Both the position numbers and the translations under genes were made by a program. The notes beneath the pieces are model-generated. The model was given only the letters and a program-made list of their open reading frames with translations, made no database searches and was not told where the DNA came from. A stretch of DNA of 64,000 bases. It comes from Macrobrachium rosenbergii. Lineage: Eukaryota > Arthropoda > Malacostraca > Decapoda > Palaemonidae. This document shows positions 1 through 15,260 of the stretch, piece after piece; the stretch's first letter is position 1; every line of letters starts with the position of its first letter. The DNA lies in the NCBI RefSeq assembly GCF_040412425.1, contig NC_089753.1:37337413-37401412 (forward strand). The letters run 5' to 3'.

Positions 1-6
1 GTAAGA
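1..6 (+). other. Donor-like start of window (GTAAGA)
   Basis: The window opens with a consensus 5' splice donor. If it is real, an exon ends just before base 1 and the first stretch is intron. That exon could be the 5' UTR of the dynein gene or belong to a neighbour. It cannot be decided from this window. Confidence 0.3.
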
Positions 7-316
7 TATTTTTTCAAGAGGCTGCAAAGGGTTGAATGTTCCATGTACATACAGTATTGTAGTTACTGTGCAGTAATTTACGAAGAAGCATTTGTTGTTT
101 TACCAATTGACTTTTGAGTGTTTTCACTAAATTCTGGTTTTTATGTTTTTAACAGTTTGTTGTTTTACCTTTTTACATTTGTTAAGTTGCTGCAGGGATT
201 GTCTTCAGTTGATATTCCTTTATCCTTTTATTTGTCTGAACTGTATCCAGTTTTGTTTCAGGAAGTACTGATGGACCTGCTTCATTGAGCATAGCTCCCT
301 TTTGCTAATGTGTGTG

Positions 317-318
<2 letters not shown>

Positions 319-395
<77 letters not shown>

Positions 396-457
396 ATATA
401 CATATACATCTATATACATACAGATATATACATGTGTATATATATATGTATATATAA
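319..457. repeat. (TA)n microsatellite with degenerate AT-rich tail
   Basis: A pure TA run covers about 321-392, followed by imperfect ATAC/ATAT units to about 457. The apparent protein frame across it (tyrosine-isoleucine repeats) is an artefact. Confidence 0.95.
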
Positions 458-3400
458 TTTGATATCAAAATTTTGTGTTTGGTTGTAAAAGGACATAGAA
501 TTACAAAGTAGTTATATACTGCATGTAGTAAGAAAAAGACGAGGAAAACTAAAATTTAGTTTATTTTAAAAGGAACTATTCTAACTTTCTGAGAGACCAT
601 GCTTACTAAGTAAAAAAAAAAAGTATTACTGCATAGCTTTGCATAAAATTTCAATTCCTCATTATCTTAAAACTGTAAGAATAGAGTTTTATGGATAATT
701 ATCAGACCTTATTGTCAAGATGAGAGGGATATTTTTTGGCAGTCTATAATTGGCACTGCCAAGTTAGTTGACAGTGGGTATTTTGATAAAGAATATTAAT
801 TGTCAGCATGAAAGACATCTGTTGTGGCGAAGCAAAGATTATGGTCCTTTTGAAAGCTGTCAAGTTACGCAGAAAATCTTTATTGGTTAATTGTAACAGG
901 ATGGTTTCTGTAATTTCTATTATGAATTTAAGTATGGAGGGAGCTATGCCTTTTGCAATATGCATTCGTCACATTGTCCTGTATGTGTTGGTTTGAACAC
1001 CATTAACAGACATAACATATTAAGGATCAGTAAGAAGCCATATATTTCTTCAAGATAAAAACCGTGAATATGTATACATACACTACTGTACAGTATCATT
1101 AAAAGTTTAGAAACGAAGGCTTGTAATTTACTTCGTAGTCTTCAGTGTAATTCGGTAGAATTTGAGTTCACAAAGCCTTCAGTTGTTATTTTAGAAAAAG
1201 TAAATAAACTTGTCTGAACTGAATGAATATATCTGAATTGTTTGGTTAGCAGTATCCACAAAATTGACATCTACGCAGTCTCTTTTATGGTTGGTTTGCC
1301 CCAGTTACAGACTGCCATTTTTGCGAAAAATATTTTTCTGCCTCAAGTTGCATACAGTATAATTAACCAAAAGTACAATACAGTGTAGAGAAGCTTTTAA
1401 GTAGCCAGGAGCATAAATAGCCTTATGCGGTTGAAGTTTCTTCAGGATAAGTAAGGTGTCTTTGAATATAGAATGGCACAGAGGCACACTGTGAAGTTAA
1501 AAACGTAACTGATTGAAAGTTAATGAAGCTACAGACTCTGGAAATTTGCCGAGTACAAGTCCTGCTACTTCATACTAATAAAGAATATATGGCTTTTGAT
1601 TTCTGCTACCTATACCCGTTTTAATTTTTTTTTTATTTGGATTCTAAGTTCAGTTCCACTGGGTATCAAGACACTGAGCATTTTCTTTTCTGGCTTTGTA
1701 ATTATGTTGTGTCCTTTTTTAACCCCTTCAGATAACTTTACAGAAGCTATGCAGAAAATGATGATGGTGGTGGCTGCAGAGAAGAAACAATAGCAAATGA
1801 GTTGTGTTTAGAGAGAATGGTAATAACAATATAGGTAGTGGTACTTGTTCAGAGTAGCCAGTTGTTGGTGCTCTTTGCATGGCCAATTATCTGTTGTAGC
1901 TTTGGAAGATGTACGTTGAGTACTTTTAAAATATCCTTCTGTGGCATTGCTTTTTTTTTTTTTTTTTTGTATTACTCAGTGGGTTGTTTCTGTCCAGATA
2001 ATGTTTGGTGTTAGACTTTATGTTGGTACTGAATCCATTATTTAACACTTAGACTAATAATGTACACTTCACAAGTGGTGCACTCCAGGCTGAGTGTGGT
2101 CTCCATTCTTGCAGTATTTCATGTATGAACACTGCAAAATAGTGTATGGGTAGAAGGCATATGTCCAGCATTCTTGTAAATTAGAGAAGAATTGAGATAT
2201 GATACAAATTTAGAACTAAGAGGCCTGAAAGATAACATCCTTGATACAAGATACATGTCGGTGTTCTGTCTAGTAAACTTTTAACCCAGAAACTCCAGAG
2301 GAAACAGGATGTCTGTTAAAAAAAATCAATTTCTGGTGTCAGACAGAAGAAAATATAAAGTTGGACATTTTCAGAGACGTGTTTTTTAGGATTGTGTTGT
2401 TATGAAATAACTGGAAAAGTCTGAAAATGTAGCATTATCAGTTTAGATGTCCTTAGAGAGTCATATTTGAAAGACAAATATGTATAGCTTTTGTTTTGCA
2501 AAATCTTATGAACCACCTTGGCTTTTGGTTACTGGAGAACAATGTCTCCAGGTCTGTAGAAGCTAACATGTTTGTATGAACCATTCATCTATTGCAAGAC
2601 AGTAAAGGAAATGAATATTGACATGTGAGTACTGTAGTAGATGGTCACTGTGGGTGTACAGAAAACATGAAGGTAATGGATTCTGTAACATCATCTTGGA
2701 AAAGTGTAACTAGTGGTAAGATTCTGCTTCCACTTTCAAGCTTTTGCAATTCTGCTTCATTTTTTGAATGAACCTATGCAAATGGTTGCACTTAACCCCA
2801 GCCATACCATTTTATAAGGGAATTGTGCTTCTTTCTAGCCTTTTATAACAGAAAACCCCTTGCTTCATTCTCTAGCAAAGTACTTTCATTCCATTATTCA
2901 AACTGGAATCTGAAGCCCACTGCATTTTGCGGATTCAAAAGCCAAGGGACAAGAATGATTATGATGAATAATTTAATGATACATTTTATTGTATCTTCAT
3001 TTTAAATAAGAAGTTACATTACCTGCCACATGATTAAAAGTTAAGAAATGGCTCTATAATTAGACATAGACATCTGGCTAAATAAAGAATTGTTTTGTAT
3101 AAAAGAAACTGCATGAGGATATCCACTGAGAAATGCAAAATGACAACTATTTTCACGTATAGACACACCCTTTTGAGGGCCATTGTTGGTTTAAACAGGG
3201 CTTACACTTTCGAATTGATATTCTGAACAAAATTGTATTGTACCAAAGTTGATGTGTGAAAATACAGCTTTCCCTGAATTTGACAGAAAGTAATATTTCA
3301 TGCATGCGACATTTGACATGTATAACTCTTTAGCTTGGAGGATATCTGGCTATTTAGTACATGTAAGGAGATCTCTACAATTGTTGAATTTAGTTCCTTT

Positions 3401-4308
3401 CTATCATGAAGGGTAGTTATTAGGAACCAGATAAATATCTTTTTCCTTAAGAACTATGGTGATATTTCTGTGACATAAAATTAATACCACCACAGAATCT
3501 AACACCCGGTACCCATGAAATGGTAAAGAAGCATAAAGCAATTTTGGGCAAAAGGAGTATTGTGCCTCTGAGCTTGACATGTCAGATCATAAAAGTTAGT
3601 TCAGTCAGTTGGTTTTTGGAAACTCATAGGTTTATTTGCACACTAAGGAAACTCACTGTGGCAGCCTCAGGTAAATATAACATGCCCTTTATGCCCTAGA
3701 CTGTGATATTTTTGTGTCACTGTATCACTGAAAACCAGCAGCCATTTCATTTGCCGAAGATGCCATACTACAGGTATTCAAGCTAATGAAATAGACCTAA
3801 AAGGCTTTTGCTGCCTTAGTTCAGTACTCTTTAGTATTAGAGCAGTGTCTTACAGACTACCAAAATGTTTTGCATTAAATTCAGGTAGGATTCTCTTGGG
3901 GAAATAATGGATACAAGACAGTCAAAATAATTAGATTACTGGACAAATCCAACTTGACCTCTAATTATTACTCAGCTAAAGCTAGAGTAAGATGGCTGGG
4001 AAGAAATTTTTGCTCTGTCTCTGATGTTCAGAAAGTGTTGAGGCAAATTCTTTTGGTAGACTGCAACTGAGTTTGAACTTTGGTTAATTAATGATACAAT
4101 AAAATCAGTGTAATGTAAATATTATTACAGAGGTCAGTAAGCTTTGATTATTTTAGACTTAGAATGAAACATCCAGAAAAAATTACTGAGTAGTTTACAG
4201 AGACATATAACAGGTATGCTTGTATCTGACACTGGGTGCAATTAGTAGTCTAAACCATTAGGATGTTTTGGAGGTATAAAGCCCCAGTAACTTTTTATGA
4301 ATAAAGTG
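458..4308. other. Non-coding AT-rich stretch, nothing recognised
   Basis: No open frame resembles a known protein and no mobile element is recognised. A T18 run lies at 1951-1968. Composition is uniform with many TACAGTA/TACTGTA-like words. Confidence 0.6.
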
Positions 4309-4369
4309 TACCTATCTATCTATCTATCTATTTATCTATCTATCTATATATAAATATATATATATATTA
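4309..4369. repeat. (ATCT)n tetranucleotide repeat plus TA tract
   Basis: Tandem CTAT units occupy about 4312-4347, followed by a short TATA-rich tract to about 4369. Confidence 0.9.
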
Positions 4370-7300
4370 TTTACTTGAATGGCATCTGTACCATGGTATA
4401 CAAAGAAAAAAATCATTGTTTTCTCATGATTTTTCATTGATACAATACTATACTGTATAAGAATTGGCAGCAGAGAATTCTACATTTTGACTGGTTGACA
4501 TTGCACATCTGGCGATGTTATAACATTAGTAGGATGGAAGGCTCAACATAATTTTGGTACCATGAAAATCATTTGTTATATGTTCATCTTGTTTAAAAGA
4601 TGTGTAGTTGACAAGTCACCAGTTAATGAAATGTACAAGAATCTGTGTAAGTTAAGCATTAAAAAATCCATAAGGGACTTTTTTGATAAATAGATGAGCA
4701 TTGGGAAATAGTAGATGAGAGTTTTAAATAGCATTCTTTTTTTTTAATTAAGTCCAGAATAGACTATTCCTAAGATGCTAGCCTTTTACTACTGTTCTCC
4801 AAGCTGAAGGTCTCTCATTCTATATAATTGCAATGCTTGTTTGTTCTTCAAGTTCAGTAAGCCCTTGCAAAGGATGAAAAGTGTACAAAGCAAACTGGAT
4901 TGCATTGTACCCCATGAGTTGGTGGTCATCATACAACTACAATGAGCGAAGTCCTGTTTTTTCAAACTAAACAGTGTAGCATTATCTCTGCTTTGTCCAC
5001 CTTCTCAGAGCTTAAGAAAAACGTGGAAAAAGCAAGACATTTTTGTGTTTCTCCTTTGTCGAACCATCTTTTGAGCTCTTTGGTATTAACCGATTTCATG
5101 CTTTACTCTCACTGTAAATGCAATTGTCTGTTTTTAAAGGACTGACATCTGTTTTGTGGCATGTGTTGATTTTGTGCATGTGTTTTGGGCTTATTGTTAC
5201 ATGTTTTTGCCTGTTTATCCCCAGATAATACTACAGTTTCACTCCAGAAGTTAATGATGGTGGTTCGACCTGCTACATCTTAGGTATAATGGCAGTACTA
5301 TTTTTACCCTCACTCACTTAAAAAACCTGCGTCATTCACTTAGAGAAGTATTTTTCTTGTGGGTAGTCTTAGTTTTTAATAGACAGTAATTTATATGATG
5401 ATATATTTTTGAGATTTGGATTTTTATACTGTCAGTATATTAAAATATTCATTTTTCATATTTCAGTGTTGTTAGCAATGTAATTACTGAAAAAATATGG
5501 TAAATAAAACATATGTTTTTGAAATTTCTGACCGATATCCATTCTTACATACATATTCAAGTACAAATGGTTATTTCATACTCAGTAAGCCTAGTAACAC
5601 AATTGTTATCTGTCATCTGATTATCATTAAGACCCTTATTTCTTTCTCTTCTTTACCATAGATGTGCATCGCACACACATTCATCTGTAGAAATTTTATG
5701 AATATTGTTGATCTATATAATTTCCTTGAAAGAAGGATCTAATTTTTATTTCTTGCTAATCTACATAGTACTTTTCATTTTCATCCTGTAAGTAGCACTC
5801 ATCATCCTTCTTTATATCTTGATTAGTTCCAGAAAAAAGTGCCTAGATTATTTCTTGATTAAATCGTGAAAAGTCAGATAATCACGCTTTGTGAACATCT
5901 CTTATTGTTTTCATAGAAGTTGGAAAACAAAATAAGAAAATCTATAATATCTTTTGATCTAGTTTCATTTTGAAATCACAAATTGCAAAGCTAAATAAAC
6001 TTGTGTCCTACAGCATTAAAAAATCCTTGAACTTAAAAAAAATGTAGATTTTGCCAGAAGTTCTGAATGAAAAGAATTGAGATTCAAACACCAAATGAAA
6101 CCCAGACTTTTTAACATTGTGCAAGATCAGCCTTCTGATAATTGCTTATAAAATTTTGAAAGCAAGGCTGTATTAAAATATGTTCTAGGCTGTAAATGGT
6201 TGAAGAATAATTAAATATTATTCCTCTCTCATGTTACTTTCATCATTTACAAGATTTAAGGTATTTGGAACATAGTTTACATAATAACACCTTCCAGTGA
6301 AACAGAAAATTTTTCAAAGGTATCCCAGACCTCTAAAGAGAGGTTAGAATAAGCTAATTAAGTATTTGATATTGCCTGGTTTGTTTTGTCACTTTCTGCT
6401 GGTTATGGTGTGCATGAGGAAGATGCCACATTAGTCAGAATTTATCCTTCATTATTGTCTGTCTACGTGGATGAAAGGTGATAGATGATTGTAAAAGAAT
6501 AGTGTACTTATTACAAGTTACTGAAAGTATTTAAGGGCCTTTGATGTGTATGAATCAAACACTCCTGTAATTTATCCCACGATGACATTGTAGTACAGCA
6601 ATTGCCTCTGCCAATAAGACTGAGGAGAGATTCTTTGTGCACCTATGTCTGTGTGTGTTAAGAGGATATTTCAAGAATGGATGAACGAATTTTGTTGAAA
6701 CTAGTTGAAAACATTAATGTGGTGACCCCATTTGTACGTTTAGCTTTTTATGGACGTCAGTGAATATTTGGTCATTTGTCACCATAAGCAAGTGGTCTTC
6801 ATGGAGAGTAAAGTAAGGCTAACAATCATAAAGCATGTCCAACTTGTTAACTATTCATCAAAGAAAAACAAGCATCGTCTTAGGCAATGAAAATTGCTAA
6901 GAACAGAGGACCATTATTGCAATATAAAATGTATCCATACATACTTGATTTATTGACATGAAGAATGCATCCTGAAAGAGGAAAGCAAAAAAAAGCAAAA
7001 TCTATTCATGAAAACAGCTAAAAAATTGGCAATTTCAAATTCTTAATTAGTGTTCAAATTGGATAGTTGATTATCCTATGTTAATCTGGAAGTTTGTGTG
7101 TTTGCTTATTGAAATATCATTTGGAAGATAGGTAAAGGCTGCATTACTGTATTGTTTCTATCAGTAAAATAATGAACCTGTACACTTACTCACAGAATTC
7201 ACATACACTAATAAGAGTAATGCTTCATATTGAATTTATTTTGTGTGTCTAATGCTTTTGTACGTTTCACAGAATCAATTGACACGTTCCTTCAGAAGGT

Positions 7301-10300
7301 CATGTTGGTGTGCCAGCCAGAAACGCCCTCCAATCTGTAAGGACCAAATATTGCAGCTCTAAAGACAAAATAATAAAAGGAAAGACCAAGTGTAAATTGT
7401 TGAAGGTATTTTGTGTTGTTCAGTTTGAATTGAGAGTTGTTCTTGATATGTTGGCAGACATTTAAAAAAAAAGTATAAAAATTACAAAAAAATGTACTGT
7501 GTAATGTAGTCCTTGTAAAGTATTTTGACAGTTTTATATTTAGTTCAGGCTTCAGATCCTGAAATAATTTCATAATAAAAAAGCAACTGGCCTTTGGAAG
7601 AGAAGTGCCAGCTTCAATTTGTAAGTTGTCATTATTTTTATATTACTAGATAAGCTCTAGGTTAGATATGTTTTGGAATAGTTAATTGAAATAAACATGG
7701 ACAAGGTAGTTCCTTACATACCAGCTAATTTTTTTAGTTAAACTGCATCCTTACTGACTCTTGTCAAAAAATTTAGGAAAGACGTATATGCCTGTGACAT
7801 GACATGACTACTGGTTGTAACAGTGTCAGAAACTTTGTTACGAACTTTGAATACTGAGGACAGTGGAATATGACTGCAATCCATAAATATTTCACTCGTA
7901 TTATTGATACAATTTCAGTTGTTTTTACAAGGATGAAATGTCCTTAATAATATCTCACCAAGTTTCATTTCAAATTTTAGATCTATGTTACGTGCTTAGC
8001 TCAAAATCTGATTGACTCCAGACGTGATAAACTAGCACAGGCTGAACGCTTTCAGCTTCACAAGCATTTGTGAACAAGAGTCTTTAGCTGAGGGTAGAAA
8101 GGGACAATAGAACAAGAGACTCAGTGGGAGTATGTTTGCTGCAGTATTTTTTACCTTAAATAAGTATTAATGTGCTTTCAACTAAAATGCAGATATACTG
8201 GCATACTGGGTTGAACAGGAAAGAGGAGGGATATGACTGACATAGGGAGAATATGAGGACTGTGATATGCAATTTTTTGTAAGTTGAATCATTAGTAGTG
8301 TTACCATATACATATTAATCTTTGGGAACGAATTTACATGTATGGTCTGTAAGAATGTGACAGGTTACTAAAGTTAACATATCCAAAAATTGTGATTTTA
8401 TTGCTTCTCTTGCATTAGCTCTTATTCTTGAATCACCAGATGAGTGTAACAGATCCTTTTGAATGGTTGAGCTCTTGAAATCAAATTATGGCATTTGTCA
8501 CGGGATATTATTTTGATATCTACCATCACAACTTTTTTATTTATAGCAAAATTTTGAATCAAAACAAAAGCAGTACAGTATATCTGTTCTTTAACATGAA
8601 AGTACAATCTCCTTTATTTTTGTCTTTTGATATTGCTATCTTTGCTGCAGTGAATGTTGGTAATAAAAGAATTGTAGATATCGTAATTTTTTCTCCTTGT
8701 TTATGGAACTATTTATATATACAGGTACAGGATAGTATTTTTCATTGTTTCCTTATACTGTAGTTTTATTCAGTTGATAATAAAGCTGTCTGTGACGAAG
8801 GGGTTACATTTGTGAGGTGAAAAGACAACTTGGAGCCTTCGGGCAGAATTTTTAGGTGCGGTACAGTTTTATATATTTAAGTTTTTATTTCCACTTGTAT
8901 CCTTACGTTAGTTATACTTACCACTATAGTTCTCCTTCGGGGTGTCATATGGCGACTCTGAGTCCATATGTGGAATCTCATTTTGATGGTATCTAGAGTT
9001 ATAGAAATCCTAATTTGTTCCTGCCAGTGACTGTGGAGTATTTCTGTCTCTTTTTGTATATTCTGACCAGGCCTGTTTGTAATCATTCTTTTAAGCTATA
9101 TCGGAAAGTAAGATGATGAAAATTAATCGAAATAAAGCCACTATGTACTCTAAAGAAATGACACACACTTCAAGTAAACACTTGCTATACCTGAGGAAAA
9201 TGTATTGCTCAAGTTAAAATCTGAGAGTAAACGGAAATCCAGATTCCATTATCATCAAAGTCAAGAATTTAAATCTGTTGTGCTGTGCTGTAGCTTTTAC
9301 TTAGATAATCATGATCTTTTAGTTCAGAAATAGAACTATTTTGATGAATCCATTATTCACAACTATGTATAGTACTCAACTTTCAGTAATTGAGCATAAA
9401 ATTGCCTTAATAGTCAGTGTCACTAATGTTCAGTATAAGATGTTATTTACTGTTCATAACGGGAAGGTATTGCTTGGAAGTTGGGCAACTCAGGTGTGAA
9501 TTATGTATCATTTGATTCTTTATTTGCTTTTACACATTGTTAACTTTCCACCTTAATGTGTTTATGTATTTATACTCGTAATGAAAGTGAAATCCTAGGA
9601 AATAGAGAAGTGTTGATTCGAGAAATGAAAAGGATCATGATGCTTAAAGCTGTTTAGACAATACTTCATTCAAAGGCAAAGGAAAAAACTAAGAACAAAA
9701 AGGAAATTTTAAAAATCGGTTTTGTAAACATTGTAAAATACATAAGTAAATCCTTTGCTATTTACAGGATATGCAGCTGATTTCAAGTAATGCAATGAGT
9801 ATAGATAAACAAGGAATTAGTATACATATTATTTTTATATGAGTCATTAATACACTGCTGATGATAACAAGTACAGCATGTATTGTGCTCTGTAAAAAAA
9901 AAGGATTTTGAAATATATTTAATCTTAATAAACGAAATATTACCAATGACTTCAGTGAAAAGTAATTTTGACTCAATATTTCTCCTATTACCTACCAGTA
10001 TTAAAGTATTGAGTTATTTGTGATAATTACTTGTGATATTTCTTTTTCATTAAATCACCATAAAATCCTGTTATACTAAGTCTTTGTTTCATAATACTCG
10101 AAAACAAAGCATAAACATTTTCTCTGTAATTTTATATAGCAGTGCAATATTCACTTGTATACAGTGCCATATCTTATCATTCTTAGGGTATATTATTGTT
10201 AAATGGATGAAAATGTAAGAAATGTACTGCCTGACTAATTCTTACATGTGCCATCAGGTATTTAGGAATCACAGTGTACTTGTTAAAATGAAGTATATGA

Positions 10301-13300
10301 CAGTTAGGGTTCTGTATTACTAGGCAGTAGATGCCATAACATATGTGGCTCATCACAGGCTCTCTGTACAGAACTTTGATACTTTAAAATGACCTTGCAT
10401 ATTTTAGTTGCCTTATATGCACATGCATAAAATACAAAATTCTCTCACATGCAGCACATTACACATCCAGAGACAGGATACTAATGATTACAACATTGAA
10501 AACACTTAATTCAGTTGAATGCTACACATTCTTACATTAAATTGTTTAACTGATTGTACATTCTACTGAATGGCAGTCTGAAAAGTCTTCCAGCACTCAA
10601 AGTTATCATGTGGAGTTTGCACTGCTATAAGTCTTGCAAAGTTATGTAAAGCTGTTCCTGAAGATGGAAAAATTAGAACAAAATGCTAAGCATTTTCATT
10701 CCAGTTCATTATGCTTTGGTGTCAAAATATCAAGAGTACTAATTTGTGCACAAGAAAATGATAAGCAAAGTATAATTTCCTATATTTTCCATCACTTACC
10801 TATGGGAAGACCAAAATTATATTGTACATCCAAGCTGAATGTTATGAAGCATATCGAAGTGTATGTAAATATCGGTTGTTAATGTAGGAACTGTGATCTC
10901 TGTATATCCGTTTTGATGTTCTGTAACCACTATAAATCCTCTTGTAGTGAAGACTTCATGTGGTGTCAATGTGAAATGGTTTCTGACAGTACTAGTTAGT
11001 TAGCATGATCAAGAGTACTTATGTGAATTAGGAGGTTTTGATCATCTGATACCATATTAAGTGATTTTTAACTAGGCTGGTGTTGTATAATTAAAAAAAA
11101 AAAAAGTATTACAGTACATGCTATGATACTTTACTACATTTCAAAATTTTCAGTTTCACTCTCCAGTTGAAAAGTTCTTGTGTAAATTTATTCTTGAGAA
11201 TTACATTAAAATAATTTGAAATGGACCAATAATTCATATCTTGTACAGGAAGAAGTCCCTGTAATGATTTGTAATTTTTTTTTAGTAGAATATTATGCTT
11301 CTGCTTAAAACCTATCATTAAACACTACTGTGTCCAGTGTTATTCATTTGTATAAGGAAAAATGCTTTTGACTTAGTCACTGATACAGTGTTATGGATAC
11401 AGAGATATTGTAAATTTACTGTACTTTATTTTTCATGCGATATAGAAATAAAATGTATCTTAAGTTATCATTTAATCAGAAAAATGGGTTTTCTCTAATC
11501 TTTTAAACAGAGTTTGTAATACTTTTTAAATTTGGAAGTGAAAAGATAATCAAGACTTGTTGAGGACTATATGTGTGAGAAATATTGTGCAAGGAATGGG
11601 AACTATTTGATATAACAAATATACCTATAAGATGTAGTAAATATGCCACCACTCCTGTATGTTTTCACTTTCATATGTACAAAGCTTTGGTCAAATGTGA
11701 CTTCTTTTACAAGCTCTTATTTTGATTTATAAAGATAGTTTTACTCAATTTCATGCCCATGTACTAAAGAAGAGCACAAATTCTCTTTTGCAAGAATTCA
11801 TGGGAAATAGCGTTAATTTTTTTAGTGAAAATAATCACCCGTATTAAAATCTGTATGCATATTCCTTATACATTTTATGAAACTGAAATCAGTAAAAAGC
11901 TCACCTTGGCATTGCAAAATCACATACAGTATTTGTCTTATACAAAAATTTTCTGCAACTCGATCATACTCCCTTTTACTTTGAGATTGCTTACTTTGAT
12001 TCCACAGAATTTCACTTTGTGCAGCAGTGCATTTATATGTAGTGAGAGAAAGTGTCCTTGTGTCATGAATATTCAAAGTATCATAATCATGAATGTACAG
12101 TGTAGAAGTGACTTTCAAGGTATTACTGCCGATTTTTATGCAGTAAGAATTTATGTTACACAAGTAGATAATCAGATAATGACAGGTGTGCGATGTGCAG
12201 TGGATTGTAAAACTGTTGGTTTTATGTTGAATGAAGTAAAATTAACTTTAGAGAAAGCCTTTCATTTCCTAGACCAAAGAAATTCCTGCAGAAGGAAAAT
12301 GCAATTTCTTCATCAGGACGCATTGTCATATTGGAAATGTAAGTCTTCCGAAAATCTATCTGTGTTTCCATTAATGACATGTGCACCCATTGCTCGTCTG
12401 GAAGAACTTTAGACATCATAATATTGCAGATAGTATTTTCAAGCTTAGCTGACCAACAAAGATATGGTTTTTAAACTAACTAACCTTACTTTCAGTTCCT
12501 CTCGATTTCTATTACTGTACTACACTGTTAAGAAGGGGAGCATTAACTAGAGAGGAGAACAAGGAAAGGATAGAATAAATTGGAAGGATTAGAGATGATG
12601 CAAGAACACCCTAGCTACTGATAAAAAAAAGTTAATAAATCAATGCTGGCAATGTCGCTAAGACTGCCCATTTGATTCTCTATAAACTGACAAAAATGCA
12701 TATGAAAACTGCATAGGTCATAATTTTTCACAGATGATCTGCTAATCATTTCCTTCAAATTACAAAAGTGTTTGACCAGTGATGTACAGCAGTATATTTG
12801 GTTTTTAAAAAACTTTAAAAGTGTTTCAAACGTGCAAAAGTCTTGTGTTTGCTCCAGTTCTTAAAGCTAGTTGGGACTAAATCCTCTTTATCTTTCAGGT
12901 TAGCTTCTTGGGCCCCATTAACCATGTAATGTTTTGCATTTATCGAACACATCCATTCACTTAATACCTGAGATAACCAGTTGCGTAATCAACTTTTTAC
13001 AGCATGGTGTTTATTGGCAGTGGCCCATCCAAGTACTGATTGTTATTATTGTAGTAAATTAGTTTATGGAGAGCATTTAGTTTCATTTTTAGGCTCATAG
13101 GACCCACCTGAAGAATTTGTTCTTAATTTGGGTGAAAATTGGAACGAGAAAGTTAAAAGAGTTGTATTGCTATGTAAGCAAAGAAGATGTGAGAAGTAAG
13201 CTGCAGAAACTAATGCTGCCGAGTCTCAAAAACCCTGCAAAGAAGCTTCATCACTTTCAGAGTGCAGTATATACAATTATCACTTTTTTAAACTCATTTA

Positions 13301-15179
13301 ATAACTAGTTTATGCCATCATTCAGAACAAACTTTTTGGGACAGCCACAAGGGTAGTGTTAAGACTCAATGGTCTGGTTAAACTAGCTAACGAAAGTACG
13401 ATAAAAACATGCAGTTGTAGACACAACAAGTGATAGTTCACTACAAGGTACGTAATGACCAAACCTAACGCTGCTTGACAGTTAACCAGGAACCACTGGA
13501 GTACCAACCAAGTGACTGATTGCAGAACCCAGAATGAAGAATTGTCATTCAAATCGACTGGAATTCTAACAACCAGAAGGGAGTGTGAGCATGTAGGGAG
13601 GTGAGTTATTGAAGAGGAAAGGTGGCTAAAGTCGGTGAAAGCTCTTCAGCTTATCTTCTCACAGAGACTAAGGTGTAAGTGTGGTGTCTATGTTCTGCAA
13701 GGACTGAAAACTGTGGCAATCCAGCAATTGAATTGGAAGGCAAGTAAAACGCAAGCTCTAGGGCTTTTTGTCAATCTTCAGTTACCATAGGCAACCTCCA
13801 AACAACAGCTATTAGTAAAAAAAAAAAAAATTGTCATGCTGGACTAATCATCGTACTTTCTTGGAGAATCTTGAAAGTACTGCTCATCAGAGGTACATAT
13901 TCTGATAGATTGGCTGTTAATCAAAATGATGCCAATGTACGAGAGTAGCAGTGAATAGTAGGTTATCCAAAAAAGTTCATGCTGATTAAGCACAATGGGA
14001 CTAAGACAAGGAGCGAGCATATCTAAGTGGTTGTGAATGAAAACTGGATAGCCTTGGTACAAAACACATGTATGAAAGTGAATTTCAATTTTGCTTATAT
14101 CAGACTGGACGTGGGGTAGTTTAATCACTGCCTTGGAAGAAAATTTAAAAAACCATAAGTTAGGCCAGGCATAAAATTGACTCTCAAGATGCAATGAAAG
14201 GACCATACATTTTAGTTATGAGTGGGTATTGGAAAAAAAACAAGAAAAAAGGAAGGTCTGGTCTGCTACTGAGGGTCAAGGTGTAGAGCATATTTCATTT
14301 AAAACGAAAGTCAGAATTTTACATTGCACATAAGCACCATTTTGGAGTTATTAATGATAAACACTTAATTTCTTTTAGTACTGGTGGTTAGAATGGGCAG
14401 TCATTCCCGTATGTAGATATAAGCGAAAATAAATCGAGTGAGACTCGTTCCCCCAAAAAGTAACAATGTTAAGTAAGGGGCTGAAATACATTTATGTGAA
14501 GGGAGGATTAAAAATCTGCATTGCATTCAATAATTTATAGAAACATAGCCTAAAAAATGACGGATTTCAATAGAGAAAAAACATAATCCTTTCATTATCT
14601 TTGTAATGCAACATTATGCAACGAACTACTTTAGCGTCTAAATAGCACGCAAAATATGGGGAATACGTAACTTTAATGTGGCAATAAAATGTATGACACT
14701 TTAATGCTATAACAGTTACCCTTGATTATAATTATTTGCCCACAATTTCACACCTTCAGAGAAATGAGCGACTGATGGTTGTATTTGTAGGCCGTTGACG
14801 TGAACATAGCATATATACTCGTATAACTGAGTAATTCATCTTTCGAATAAATCAATAGCCTACTGTTATTGCGCCGATTGATTTCTCATAAATTCATTTA
14901 CACAAACAGGAGACAGTCCCATTCTTGGAATATCATATACCTACACCTATACTAATACGTATAAGTTGCTAAGATTAAAAACTACCATAGAAAACGTGTC
15001 TCGGGCATATTTGCAAACACTAATTTCGAAAATATCAAACATTTTTGGGAACAGACTGCATTTAAAGAATTTATTATGAAATGACAAGAAGTCTAACAGA
15101 GAAATAGCCAGAAGGGAAACCGTAATTGGATGAATTATCAATAAGCCTATGTCCTGTAGAATTGGTGATGGCATTGTAC
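4370..15179. other. Long non-coding stretch, nothing recognised
   Basis: I see no conserved coding sequence or recognisable transposon here. The longest open frame (11825-12412, + strand, 195 codons) has no family I recognise, low-complexity AT-driven composition, and long frames on the opposite strand as well, so I do not call it a gene. From about 13.3 kb the sequence becomes less AT-rich with more CG dinucleotides. This could be intergenic, an intron, or the very long 3' UTR of a left-hand neighbour. Confidence 0.5.
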
Positions 15180-15260
15180 TCTTGCAAAGGGCGGAGGGCG
15201 CGAATGGGGTTAGACCTAGACCTAAGCTTTCCTACGCCTTGGGCCTGATAAGAACAAAAT

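Noticed and set aside
220..468. Frame of tyrosine/isoleucine repeats on the minus strand.
   Set aside because: It is only the translation of a TA microsatellite.
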